A DNA stretch of 64,000 nt from Ostreococcus mediterraneus (Eukaryota; Chlorophyta; Mamiellophyceae; Mamiellales; Bathycoccaceae), in the NCBI GenBank assembly GCA_012295225.1, contig WMKK01000009.1, positions 455,909-519,908 of the forward strand, in the 5' to 3' direction. Of the stretch, positions 21,575 to 31,509 are shown piece after piece. The notes under the pieces were generated by a model. That model did not search any database. It worked only from the letters and a program-made list of their open reading frames with translations, and was not told the DNA's origin. The translations under genes were made by a program, and so were the position numbers. The first letter of the stretch is position 1, and each line of letters begins with the position of its first letter.

Positions 21575-22509
21575 CTATTCAGAAGCAGCCTTTTCAGCCT
21601 TCTTGGCCAAACGTTCCGCCGTCTTGCGCTTTTCGCGCTCCAGGAACTCCGCTTGGAGCTCCTTAGCGGCGGCAAGCTTGGACAACAAACCCTTGTACAT
21701 GGCCAAATCGCTGTTCACCTTCTTGAGATCAACGCCGCCCGCCCCAGCGAGGGATTCCAACGCCTTCGGGTCCGTCGCCTTGGCGAGTTCCAACATGCGG
21801 AACATCCCGATGGCGATGTACTTGGTGTACAACAATTTATCCGCAGCAGCTTGCGTCGCCATGGTCGCAAACAATGGGTTCGCCTTCAAACCATCAACGC
21901 CTTCGGCACTCGCCGCGAAAGCCCCGAGCTTCTCCGCATCTGCGCGCGTCTTTGCCGCGTCCTCGCCGAGCGCCGACAAAAACGCTTCAAAAATCTTAGC
22001 CTTCTGCGCCTCATCCGGGAATCCCTCAAAGAGCTGATCGAACACCGACACAAACCCAAGCGAAGACAACGCGTTGTATTCATACTTGCGGTTATACTTC
22101 GTAAAGTGCGCTTGCACCAAAAGCTCGCTGACGATGGTCGACCACACGCTCGGGATCGGGTACGGGTACTTTTCCAAAAACTTCGCCTTGGTGTCGCTCA
22201 CCGTGACCTCTGCGCGCACGAGAACACACAACACGTAAAAGTCTCAACCGTCAGTCACGCGAAACCAAACGCACGCGCGAACGTCGCGCACACGATCGCC
22301 TCAACGCCCGCACTAATCGCACACACCCCGTGCCCTATCCTTCGCTTTTCCCGAGCCTCGCAATGATTTCACTCACCGTAAATAGAACTCGCGCGAACGA
22401 CGACCGTCTTGCGCGTCATCGCGCGCGTCGTCGTCGTCGTCGTCGTTTTCGTCGACGTCGGGCGAAGGGCGGCGACGCGGGTGGCGGTGAAACTCGACAT
22501 GGTAGCCAT
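21575..22509 (-). CDS. THF1: THYLAKOID FORMATION 1 / Psb29, plastid
   Basis: Two exons, 22509-22377 and 22209-21575, around a 167-bp intron (GTGAGT donor, CTGACGG branch box, GCAG acceptor), giving about 255 aa. The family core begins at VSDTKAKFLEKYPYPIPSVW and continues VQAHFTKYNRKYEYNALSSLGF, both characteristic of THF1/Psb29. The protein acts in PSII repair/FtsH stability and thylakoid vesicle organisation. Exon 1 supplies a plastid transit peptide rich in Thr, Ser, Arg and Ala (MATMSSFTATRVAALRP). The C-terminus is a Lys/Glu/Ala coiled coil. The intron thus falls right at the transit peptide/mature protein junction. A second in-frame ATG lies 9 nt downstream. Confidence 0.93.
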
Positions 22510-22803
22510 GGTGTGACGTCGGTGACCGAGGGCGCGGTAGGGGTGACGTCACGCGGTGTGAGTGTTCGGACATATGGCGTTTTCGTTTGTGTGTATAGGT
22601 ATACAGTATATTGTGCGTGGTTCACATGGGACTCGCGAACGTCGAGGGACGGATGACGGATGACAGACGACGGACGATTGACGATGGATGACGGCGTGGG
22701 TTTCGATTGCACCGTGTCTACTATGCTACCTAGGTTTTTGTGGGTTCTTTCGTCAATCGGGGACGCGATTGAGCGCGGGCGACGCCGAGCGGCGCCGGCG
22801 GTT

Positions 22804-23808
22804 TCAGGCGCGGGACGCAAAGCGTCGCGCGGGACGGTTGGATTTCTCGGCGAGCCGTTCGATGAGGGCTTGAGCTTGGGTGATTTGGACCTCGTGTTCG
22901 CGCGTGAGGGTGGTAATGTGCGCGGTGGCGGTGGCGGCGGCGGCGCGAGCGCTCGCGGCGGCGCGCTGTTCGTCGACGAGGAGACGCTCGACGCGCGCGA
23001 GGCGAGCGGTGGTGCCTTCGGCATGGCGTCGAATGAGTTGCATTTGACGCTCACGGCGGTCGACGTCAGAAAGCTTTGCGGCGATGGCGTCGCGCTCGAG
23101 GGTGACGGCGCGTAGCGCGCGTCGGAGATGGATGACGTCGTCGTTGTCGTCGCTCGATGTCGGCGGCTGACGACGCGTCAGAGCGGCTGCTTCGTCATCC
23201 TTCAATGTCATCATCGCCACTAATGCGCGGTGTAAATCTTCTTGTAATGCGGTGTTTTGACGTCCTAGACGCTCTATCTCGGCGTCGTAGGAGGCAAAAA
23301 CACCGAGCCAACGCTCGGGGACGTCGCTTCGCAACTGTCTGCACCGCGTTCTCGCCGCGCTCGTCTCCAGACGCGCATCTTCTATCGCTAATTCCATCTC
23401 TGTCTCACGCGCAAGAAGCGCTGCTTCGGCAGCGTGCGCGCGTGACTCTGCGAGCGCTCGAGCGCGCTGCTCGTCGCGTAGGAACCTACTGAGCGTTTCT
23501 CTATCTTCAAGCCCGCTCGCGTACGGTGACGACGAAGGTGTTTCTTTCTTGGCTTCTTCGCGTCTCACATTCGCCGTTCGTGCGCCACGCTCCATGGACT
23601 TGTACATATTCTGTAGCTCGTCATCCTCAGACGTCATCTCGCGCGTACTCGCTTGTGTCGATCGGCGCTGGACGGCAATGTCCTGCACGAGCTCGCTTAA
23701 ACTCTTCTCTCGAGCGACCACTTTTGCGGGCGCTTTATCGTCATGCGAGGCCATTAAAGACGCATAGAGCGCGTCGAATTCGCTTAAAGTCTCTGACTTA
23801 ATCTTCAT
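22804..23808 (-). CDS. Coiled-coil protein of unknown function
   Basis: About 334 aa in one exon, starting at the first ATG in the frame (MKIKSETLSEFDALYASL). From about residue 35 to the end the sequence is heptad-like and rich in Glu, Arg, Ala and Leu, with breaks near 95 and 215, so two or three long coiled coils are expected. No catalytic or zinc-binding motif is visible, and I see no signal peptide or membrane segment. Composition would suit a cytoskeletal, basal-body or tethering protein, but that is a guess. Coding status is supported by frame length and amino-acid bias; GC-rich DNA can produce chance frames, so certainty is moderate. Confidence 0.6.
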   Translation of the reverse strand: MKIKSETLSEFDALYASLMASHDDKAPAKVVAREKSLSELVQDIAVQRRSTQASTREMTSEDDELQNMYKSMERGARTANVRREEAKKETPSSSPYASGLEDRETLSRFLRDEQRARALAESRAHAAEAALLARETEMELAIEDARLETSAARTRCRQLRSDVPERWLGVFASYDAEIERLGRQNTALQEDLHRALVAMMTLKDDEAAALTRRQPPTSSDDNDDVIHLRRALRAVTLERDAIAAKLSDVDRRERQMQLIRRHAEGTTARLARVERLLVDEQRAAASARAAAATATAHITTLTREHEVQITQAQALIERLAEKSNRPARRFASRA

Positions 23809-24015
23809 ACGTTCGTGACATGAGGTTGACGGCAAAGACGCGCGTGGCACTGTCGTCCTCGCAACGCGGCGCGCGCTCGAGCATTCAAACGCTCGAGCGT
23901 CGATTTTTGAAGAAACTACAGTCTAAATCATTACATATTATCCGCTACTAAATACTCTTGACCCGTATCTACCCACCTGTGGTGAAATACCACGCACTAT
24001 CGCCGCTCGCGTCGC

Positions 24016-24762
24016 TCAAATCTTTGAGTACGTCGCCATCCAAATACAAAAGTGCAAGTACGCGACGAGCATGCCCAAAATCGCGCCCACGACAACTTGT
24101 ATAGGAGTGTGACCTAAAGTATCGCGCAACGGTCGACTATCCGTCAACGGGTGATCCCGCGGTAACTCCACAATGAGTTGGTTCAACACCTCTGCTTGAC
24201 GACCGGCATGTAAACGCACGCCAGTCGCGTCATACATCACCTACGCGAGACGCTCGACGTTAGTCGCGAGTTCCGGAACGCGCGCGCGCACACACACACA
24301 AAACAACTACCAAATTAACCCCCAGCGCGCGAACCGCGCAGCAAAAGCAACCGCAAACAATGCCAAACCCACACCGCGCGCGCTTTCATACCCCACGCAT
24401 CGACGCATCGCGAGCGAACGCGCGAACCGCGAGATAACGCCAGCTCGCGCGACCCTCGCGCGCTCAACCCACGCGCGCACGCGCACACACACACGCACCA
24501 CGAGCGAAAACACTAAACATAACGCAAATATACTCGATTGCATGCCTTCCTTTAATCCAATCGACGTACACAACCCCACAACGAGCGCCGTATGCGAGCT
24601 CGGCATGCCGCCGCTGCCCACCAAGCGCGTGTAATCAACCTTCCCCGTGGCGTGGTAGTGCGTGAACACCTTGGCGGTTTGCGCGATGGAGAACGACAGC
24701 AGGGCGGCGATGAGCGCCGGGCTGCTCACCACGGCGGGGATGTGCGAAATCGAGCTCGCCAT
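24016..24762 (-). CDS. DUF212 / acid phosphatase-vanadium haloperoxidase-related membrane protein
   Basis: Two exons, 24762-24499 and 24240-24016, around a 258-bp intron (GTGCGT donor, GACTAACG branch box, GTAG acceptor), giving about 162 aa, the usual size. The join recreates the family core: VGSGGMPSSHTALVVGL and KEGMQSSIFALCLVFSLV, then VMYDATGVRLHAGRQAEVLN, and finally LGHTPIQVVVGAILG. These match the DUF212 family, small integral-membrane proteins related to PAP2/vanadium haloperoxidases and present in plants and bacteria; some plant members are plastid-located. PSSH and GHT are the expected phosphatase-like His motifs. The substrate is unknown. It is divergent from the TPR-PRMT gene. 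Confidence 0.88.
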
Positions 24763-25220
24763 CGCGCGTCGGCGGGCGCGCGCGCGTCCCGGAGTGGCGC
24801 GCGCGCCGGTGCGCGTGCGGCGCGCGCGTGGTGGGATTTTACATCGTACATAGACGTCGGGGTGCTTGACTACGTAATGCGGTCGCGCGAGGGATGCGTG
24901 CGTGCGCGTGATGGGGTAAAGTGAGGTTCGTATAGGGAGCAAGGGTTTAGTGGTGATACATTGGTGGCGCGTGGTGGCGCGCGTGCGTTACGGCGTCGAG
25001 AGCGTTTTCGTGCGTCTCTCGCGTCGCGTCGTCGGCGGCGGCAGAGCGCGTCGTCGACAGCGCGCGACGGCGGTGGTGCGACGGGCGCGAAGGTTTATTT
25101 TCAGTGGTGTGCGTGCGCGCGCGTGCGTGCGTGCGCGTGCGTGCGCGTGCGTGCGTGCGTGCGCGCGCTCGCTCGAGCGGTTTTGGACGACGGTGTGGCT
25201 CGGCGTTGACTCGCGTTGGA
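24763..25220. promoter_or_regulatory. Divergent promoter region with a 62-bp alternating purine-pyrimidine tract
   Basis: A spacer of 458 bp between two opposed ATGs. Positions 25107-25168 are a perfect purine-pyrimidine alternation (GTGC/GCGC units), a classic left-handed-DNA-prone sequence about 50 bp from the downstream ATG. The rest is GC-rich with no plausible gene. The frame reading through the tract encodes only Arg/Ala/Cys/Val repeats. Confidence 0.55.
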
Positions 25221-28169
25221 ATGGTTGTCGCGGAGAACGATGCGTTGCCGACGGCGACGGCGACGACGACGGCAAAGGTGAAATTGAATGCACGAGGTGA
25301 TGCGAAAATAGCGGAGGTGTTGGAATCGTTTCACGCCCAGACGGGGCTTCGAGTTGAAGACGTGGACGCGAGCGTGTTGGCGCACGCCGTGGCGCGCGCG
25401 AAGAAGATTGGGAACGAACATTTCGCGGCGAAAGCGTACGATGAAGCGATTAAAGCGTATACAACGGCTATCGCGGGATGTGATACGGATAAGAGCCTAT
25501 ATTCGAATCGTTCGGCGGCGGAGCTTGCGATGGGGTATTATGACGACGCGTTGCGCGACGCGGCAAAGTGCGTGCAACTCGACACGACGTGGGCGAAAGG
25601 ATACTATCGTCTCGGATGCGCGCTCATGGCGGTGTTTGAAAGTGGTAAGGCGATTTTAGCATTTCAAGAGGGCTTAAAACTCTCGCCTGACAGCGCTGAC
25701 ATGAAAGAGAGACTTGAGGTTGCCCGCGAGCGATACGAAGATGAACGCGAACGCTTGCTCGCCGAAACAAAAGCCACTCGGAGAGACTTTGCACTCAAAC
25801 TTCGTGATGCTCGAGCGCAGGATCGTCGAACGGAGATGGAAAATCAATGGAAACAAACGCTTGGCGGACCAGAGTGGGATATGGAAGATTATGAATGGCG
25901 ACCAACGTTTATTCCACAAATGTGTACGCGCAAACTTGACAGCGCTCGATTTGAAATGGATCCAGCGCGATTGAATATGATCACTTACGCGCAAGCGATA
26001 GCCGAGCTCGCGACGCCGAAGAAAGCGTTGAAAATTCTCGAAGACACCGTACGCGTTGCGGCATATAGAGACGCCATTGAACTCACTGTCGGTGATTTTG
26101 AGAACGAGGAGCTGCAGTCAGCGCTCGTGCTCAGCGCGGGCGGCGGCGTGTTACCTATGATTACCGCTCGAGCCGGAGCGAAGCGCGTGATATCTATCGA
26201 GCGCAACAGATTTTTGTACCGCATGAGTAAGCAAATCTTAAAATCAAACGCTGGGAAATTCGAAAAAGGTGCGATTCAGATGTTAGATCAAAAGCTCGAG
26301 ACGTGTTCGCTCGCAGAACCAATCGCCACGATAGATGATTCAAACAAGCAGCCACAAGTCGTACCTGAAGCCTCACAGCTCGTCGTGACTGATTTATTTG
26401 ATCACGCTACGTTGGGTTTGGGCTTGCTACGTGCTGTTGATCACGTGGGAAAGCATAAACTTGCGACACCGAATGCGCGTGTGATACCATCTCGCGTCCG
26501 CGTCATGGCGCAACTCATTGAACTTCGTTTGGATCAAGTAAATGGATTTGATTTGTCTGCTCTCAACGCTTATCGCTGGCATCCTCAAGCGGCAAAACAA
26601 GACTTATATTCCGAGCCACACAATGTGCTTTCTGATCCGTTTGAGGTGAGTGATTTGAATATTCAAGACCGCTTGGCCGCTGCTTTGCGAGGCGACGGCG
26701 AAGGACGCTCGAAAAATGGCACCATGGAACAGGATGATTACTTACATGTGAAATCAATCAAGGATGGTTTATGGAATGCTATTGCGTTTTGGTTTGAATG
26801 CGAGCTCTGCGATGGGGTTGAGTTGAAGAGTTACGACGTTGATGGAGACAAGAGCGCCGCTGCGAGCTCATGGGGCGCCGCCGTGCACTACTTGGATGAA
26901 ATTCCCATCAAGCTGGGCGACGACGTTGAGGTTCGAGTGCGTCGCGACGCTGACCGCTTTTACTTTGACTCTACACCGCCTGCAACGCGACCACGACATG
27001 CGAGCATTCCGAGCTGGCATTACGACATGTTGAATGACTCGTCTCGTAACGCGGCGTATGAGAAAGCCATCAAGCGCGCAATTGTCAAGCGTAAAGATAT
27101 GAATCTGAAAAACGAAGTCTTAGACGTTGGTGCAGGAAGTGGATTACTTTCTATGTTCGCTATGCGTGCTGGTGCAGATAGCGTGTACGCCGCCGAGATG
27201 AGCAATCATATGTGCGACGCAGGTGAAGAAACCGTGTGCATGAATGGGTACGGGACAAAAATTATGTTTCTCAACCGCGACGCCCGACGACTGTTTACGA
27301 AAGAGTCAGAAGGACTCATCAAACATGGGCTGAAACCCGATGGTAATTGTCCGGAAATGGAACGAAAGGCTGATATCTTGGTCTATGAAGTCTTCGACAG
27401 TGGTTTAATTGGCGAAGGCGCGTTGCACATTGTCGGCATGGCGAAGCATCGTTTGCTCTGCCCCGACGCGACGATGATTCCATGCGCAGCGAGCGTGTAC
27501 GCACAGCCAATTCAGATTCGAATCGAAGATGTTTCCGATTTTGATTGCGCGCAAGCCAATCGTTGGCGATGGCGGAATGATTACGAGGGTATCAATCTCG
27601 AGCTTTGCCCGGACAAGTGGAAGCCGCTCGCGCCGTTCAAGGAAGTCTTTGACTTTGACTTTCACAAATACATGGAAAATCTTTCGCCGGCGAACGTCGA
27701 ACTTGACTTTGATATCGATACTGACGGCGTGTTTAATGCCGTTGCATTTTGGTTCAAGCTTCAATTGGACGACGAAACCGAGCTCACAACGTCGCCATAT
27801 GTTGGCGCACGCAAAGGCAAGACGTGGCAACAGGCGGTGCAATATGTCGAAGAGCTCAAGGTCCGCGCTGGAGATACCATGCCCCTCGTTGCGTCGCATG
27901 ATTCATACGGGATCAAATTCGAAGTCAACGACATAAAGTTAAAAAATAGAGTCGCATTGAGAACCGGCGTACCAGCATGGGATCCATCGTGGCACGTCGC
28001 GCACGAAGCGATGAGCGACGTCTCAGGCGACATCACAAAAGCTGTCGTGCAAAACCCGATTGTGTACCGCACCGCCGCCGAAACCGCAGTCGCGCTCGGG
28101 AGTCGACCTCAAGACTTCAGCCTCGCCGCGGATGAAGGCGCAGACTACTGCCTACGATTTATGTCTTAG
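25221..28169 (+). CDS. TPR protein with two PRMT-like methyltransferase modules
   Basis: A 982-aa single-exon protein. Residues ~57-155 are about three tetratricopeptide repeats (ARAKKIGNEHFAAKAYDEAI). Two protein-arginine-methyltransferase modules follow. The first (~300-600) has a weak SAM motif, LSAGGGVLPM, and its substrate loop reads TDLFDHATLGLG, lacking both catalytic glutamates. The second (~620-980) has a good SAM motif, LDVGAGSGLLSMFAMRAGA, and a double-Glu loop YEVFDSGLIGEG, close to PRMT7. The layout TPR-MT-MT matches PRMT9, and tandem modules also occur in PRMT7, but in those the first module is the active one. Expected activity is arginine methylation of protein partners recruited by the TPRs. 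The ATG at 25221 follows a GT/GC repeat whose translation is low complexity. Confidence 0.88.
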   Translation: MVVAENDALPTATATTTAKVKLNARGDAKIAEVLESFHAQTGLRVEDVDASVLAHAVARAKKIGNEHFAAKAYDEAIKAYTTAIAGCDTDKSLYSNRSAAELAMGYYDDALRDAAKCVQLDTTWAKGYYRLGCALMAVFESGKAILAFQEGLKLSPDSADMKERLEVARERYEDERERLLAETKATRRDFALKLRDARAQDRRTEMENQWKQTLGGPEWDMEDYEWRPTFIPQMCTRKLDSARFEMDPARLNMITYAQAIAELATPKKALKILEDTVRVAAYRDAIELTVGDFENEELQSALVLSAGGGVLPMITARAGAKRVISIERNRFLYRMSKQILKSNAGKFEKGAIQMLDQKLETCSLAEPIATIDDSNKQPQVVPEASQLVVTDLFDHATLGLGLLRAVDHVGKHKLATPNARVIPSRVRVMAQLIELRLDQVNGFDLSALNAYRWHPQAAKQDLYSEPHNVLSDPFEVSDLNIQDRLAAALRGDGEGRSKNGTMEQDDYLHVKSIKDGLWNAIAFWFECELCDGVELKSYDVDGDKSAAASSWGAAVHYLDEIPIKLGDDVEVRVRRDADRFYFDSTPPATRPRHASIPSWHYDMLNDSSRNAAYEKAIKRAIVKRKDMNLKNEVLDVGAGSGLLSMFAMRAGADSVYAAEMSNHMCDAGEETVCMNGYGTKIMFLNRDARRLFTKESEGLIKHGLKPDGNCPEMERKADILVYEVFDSGLIGEGALHIVGMAKHRLLCPDATMIPCAASVYAQPIQIRIEDVSDFDCAQANRWRWRNDYEGINLELCPDKWKPLAPFKEVFDFDFHKYMENLSPANVELDFDIDTDGVFNAVAFWFKLQLDDETELTTSPYVGARKGKTWQQAVQYVEELKVRAGDTMPLVASHDSYGIKFEVNDIKLKNRVALRTGVPAWDPSWHVAHEAMSDVSGDITKAVVQNPIVYRTAAETAVALGSRPQDFSLAADEGADYCLRFMS

Positions 28170-28284
28170 GAACGAATATAAATTGCAAAACTAAAAGCGC
28201 TAAATTTTCGTCGCCAAGGAACTGGTTTAGCTAAAATATAAAACTACGCATCGCTCGCGCAGTACGCTGGGCCAAAAGAATTGT

Positions 28285-29327
28285 CTACGCGACGACCATG
28301 TTGTTCGCTGCGGCAAAGCGCGCCTTCTCCGCCGACGCAGCGTCCGCGCTCATCTTCGCGAGCTTGGCCTCCTTCCACTTCGGAATGTACAACGGCTTCG
28401 GTCCCTTCGGCGCGCGCTTGTCCTTACCCGCCGGCTCCGCACCATTTTCCTTCAACCACTGCTTACGCTCCGGATCCGCATCCTTGTAAGACAAGGACAT
28501 CAAATCCAAACCCGCACGCTTCGCCATTTCCTCTAAACCAAGCTTGTTCAACGTCTTCAACGCGTTGGTGGAGATGCGAAGGCGCACGTAGCGCTTTTGT
28601 TCGGGCCAGTAAATGTACTTGTACTACGCATCGTAAAAAGTCAGAACCAATCGTCAGTCGCAAATTCATCATCGTCGTCACTCGTGATCACGCGTATACG
28701 CTTTGACGCGCGCGTTATCTCGTACAAAACATCTCGTTCGGCGCGACGCAAAGCCGCGCCGGCGTTGAGGGTCTAGGGTTGCCCATCCACCCCTTTCCGC
28801 CGTATACCCGTCGATAACACGCACCTGCAAGTTCACTTGCTGCAAGGTCTTGTTACGAATGTGCGAGAAAGAAACAGTGCGACCGTTGTTCGCCTTCTTG
28901 CCCGTTAACATACACTTACGGCCGCTCATGCCGTGCAAGTCTGCGCGCGAAAATGGTCGTCGTCAGTCACCCGTGCCATCACCCCATCGCGCCCTGGCGC
29001 GCGCGCACGCCCACGCGCGCGCGCCTCACCACACCCCACGACCCGCGAACGACAAAGACATATAAATACCCATCATCCATCCCTCGCATCGCACGCGTCA
29101 TCCCTCGCATCGCGCGCCGTCCACGCGCGCGTACATCGCGCCTCAGATAACCCGCATCGTCGCATCATCGCCACACACGTACTTTCAATGACGAGCGCCT
29201 TGGACGCCGCGCGCCCCGTCGTCGGTTGCGCCGCCGTGGTCATCTTACGGAACTTGGCGGTTAAATCGTTCGCGGCGAACGCGTTGAGCTTGCCCACGTT
29301 CATCGCGGCGTGCGTGCTGGCGAACAT
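28285..29327 (-). CDS. RPL28: Bacterial-type ribosomal protein bL28, organellar (probably plastid)
   Basis: Three exons, 29327-29183, 28940-28825 and 28623-28285, giving about 199 aa. Introns 28941-29182 and 28624-28824 have GTACGT and GTGCGT donors and CTGAC branch boxes. Exon 1 is a transit peptide ([17 protein letters not shown]). Exons 2 and 3 join to give the bL28 core: [15 protein letters not shown], then [17 protein letters not shown], then [19 protein letters not shown] and ALKTLNK. bL28 is a large-subunit protein of bacterial-type ribosomes. A C-terminal extension of ~75 residues beyond the core (Lys/Ala-rich, ending NNMVVA) is longer than in bacteria. Plastid rather than mitochondrial location is my preference from the peptide, not proven. 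It converges on the TPR-PRMT gene. Confidence 0.9.
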
Positions 29328-30734
29328 CGTTGGCGTGCGCAGGCGGGTGTGACGACGGCGAGCGCGCGACGGGGGCGCTAGGGCTTTTCGTCGTGGTTCG
29401 GACGCGCGGCGTGCTATGTGTGCGCGTGAGTGGCGTGTATATGTGCGTATTGTATCGTGTTATTAGCCAATATATCATTTTTTTCATTTTTTAGGCGACT
29501 TGCTGCTCTGTTGCGCAAGTAGGTACAAATGTCAAAACCAGCGTCACAGTTAACTCTCAAATGCGCGCACATATCGACGTCGCGCGCGCGCGCGTCGCCA
29601 ACGCCGTACGCGGTCGAAAGTGCATGTAATATCACGCGCGTGGACGTTTCAAACGCGCCGAATGGTGCGCGCGCGTCGTCGATATGGTTTGAAATGTCTG
29701 TTTTGGCACATTGTACATACCAATCTATAGACGCGTCGCCGCCGCGATGTACGTCGCAGGATGACGCAGAGACGTTTACGATACTTGTATCTACATTTTC
29801 TTCCGTGCATGTGCTATGTTTCACGCCCGCGCGAGTGAACTCTGCATCGAGTGCTCGAATGCTGATTCATGACGCTTCATGCACGCGCGTGCGACGTCGA
29901 CATCGCGACCGTTCGCGCGTCGACACCGCACGCGAACGGCCAAGCGCAATCATTTGCACCATCCACGCGCGTGTCACCACCATCGGTGTCGAACTCGCGG
30001 CGCCGCGTCGACATTCCCCAAAATCGCCACGGTTTTCTCCCGGAACGCTTCGGGCGCACGTTATCACGCCCGCGCGCCCGGACGCGCGTCGCGCGCGAGA
30101 CTCTCGTACTGCGCGAACGCGCAACGCCATGCGCGCGCGAAAGAGCGCGAAAATATAAATTCAAAACGGCCCGAATGTGTGTCACGCTTTTTAAAACGGC
30201 CGCCCATGTGTGCCCCACCGGGTCCCCGAGTCCCTCGCCCCGCACCCTGGTCACGATCGGTGCTCCCGAAAGCTCCGATCACGAACGGTCTGTCATGCTG
30301 TTGAAACAAAATCTCATGCAACACCAACTTTGTATCAATCATGTACAACGTATTTAGCATCTATTGAAGTCTATCAAATAATATACAATACGCTTTAATG
30401 CAATTACATAGTATACTGTCTGTAAGTCATTATGTCCCCGAACCATTCCGTTGGGCCAACCACATCAGTCCCTCCGTAGGGATGGGTCATGATTGGTCAT
30501 TGGTGAATGTATTTTAGACAGTTTTATCGTCGTTTGATAGACGTATAGGTTAATAAAGTATGTATGTGAAAATTGATAAAAAGTTGCTTCTGCATGAGAT
30601 TCAGCCACGCCCGCACGAAACACGGGGGCGACGAGTGGGCGACGAATCTGCGTCGAATCGCCCGGGGCGCCAGACGACGACTGACGACTGACGACTGACG
30701 ACGACCGAGGACCGAGGACCGAGGACCGAGGACG
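29328..30734. other. 1.4-kb gene-poor region between bL28 and V-ATPase G
   Basis: The left part (29328-30160) is GC-rich and open in several frames on both strands; the longest are 29529-30158 (+) and 29414-29824 (-). Neither has a recognisable domain and each may be chance. From about 30340 to 30600 the base composition shifts to AT-rich with no open frame over 60 codons. The part just before the V-ATPase G gene carries two 7-bp tandem repeats. I found no tRNA or snRNA signature. Confidence 0.4.
30676..30730. repeat. Two adjacent 7-bp tandem repeats in the V-ATPase G leader
   Basis: GACGACT is repeated three times (30676-30696), and after a short bridge GACCGAG is repeated four times (30703-30730), ending 4 bp before the ATG at 30735. 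Both units are 7 bp and share GAC, so they may derive from one another. They probably lie in the 5' UTR. Confidence 0.75.
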
Positions 30735-31239
30735 ATGGATGCGTCGCGTGATGGGATTCAGAAACTCATGACCGCGGAGAAGGAGGCGCAGGCCATCGTG
30801 AGCGCGGCGCGGGAAGGTGCGTGTGCGATTGCGACGCCGATGCGACGTGGGCGCTCGCGCGCGCGTGGGGACTGACGAGTGTGTGTTCGATGCGTTTCTC
30901 TCGCAGAGAAAACGGCGCGATTGCGACAGGCTGTTGAAGAGGCAAAGGGCGAGATTGCGGCGTACCGTGCGATGCGTGAAGAGACGTATTCAAAGATGCT
31001 TAGAGAGGTGCGCGCGCGCGCGACGCGGAGGATCTCGCGCCGCTCGGGGCGTCGGCGAACTCGAATGACTGACTGGGTGGACGGGTTTTACACGTAAACA
31101 GCAAACCGGTAGTAAAGTAGAAGCCGAGTCGCAGTTGAAAGTTGAGTTTGACGCCGAGATGGCGAAACTTAAGAGTCAAATTGATTCGAGCAAGGGGAAA
31201 ATCATCGGCGACTTGGTCGCGAGCGTCACGCGCGCTTGA
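30735..31239 (+). CDS. VMA10: V-type H+-ATPase subunit G
   Basis: Three exons, 30735-30816, 30907-31007 and 31102-31239, giving about 106 aa, the standard size. Introns of 90 and 94 bp have GTGCGT and GTGCGC donors, ACTGAC branch boxes and CAG acceptors. Exon 1 reads MDASRDGIQKLMTAEKEAQA and continues IVSAARE, the family signature. Exon 2 gives KTARLRQAVEEAKGEIAAYR, and exon 3 the C-terminal helix. Subunit G forms, with E, the peripheral stalks of the vacuolar proton pump. Each exon boundary is supported by continuity of the helical pattern. The gene was invisible as a single frame because its exons are short. Confidence 0.92.
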
Positions 31240-31509
31240 AACGTGTACACCAACCACATAGCGATCTCTTAGACTATCATAGCGCGTTGTAATTCATGCC
31301 AAGAGATCACACAGAGAGTTTTGCAAAGAAGCGGTTTTATATTGTTACATTTATATGTTGAATCTAAAAGTCATGATGGTGTATAGTACGACGTAGTCAA
31401 ACAGCGAGCTGCTGTGGCAGCGTTGAAAAACACAGCGGAAGCGATAGCGAGCGGGTTAGCTATTTCGATAGCTTTCAAGAGTTCAAGCGGAATAATCGGT
31501 ATATAGAAA
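31240..31509. other. Convergent 3' spacer
   Basis: A spacer of about 270 bp, AT-richer than its surroundings, between the V-ATPase G and MYB stop codons. It presumably carries both 3' UTRs, and I see no further gene. Confidence 0.45.

Noticed and set aside
29414-29824. A 136-codon minus-strand frame with fairly balanced composition
   Set aside because: No recognisable family, no convincing ATG or splice context, and overlapped by a longer plus-strand frame; left as part of the unexplained region.
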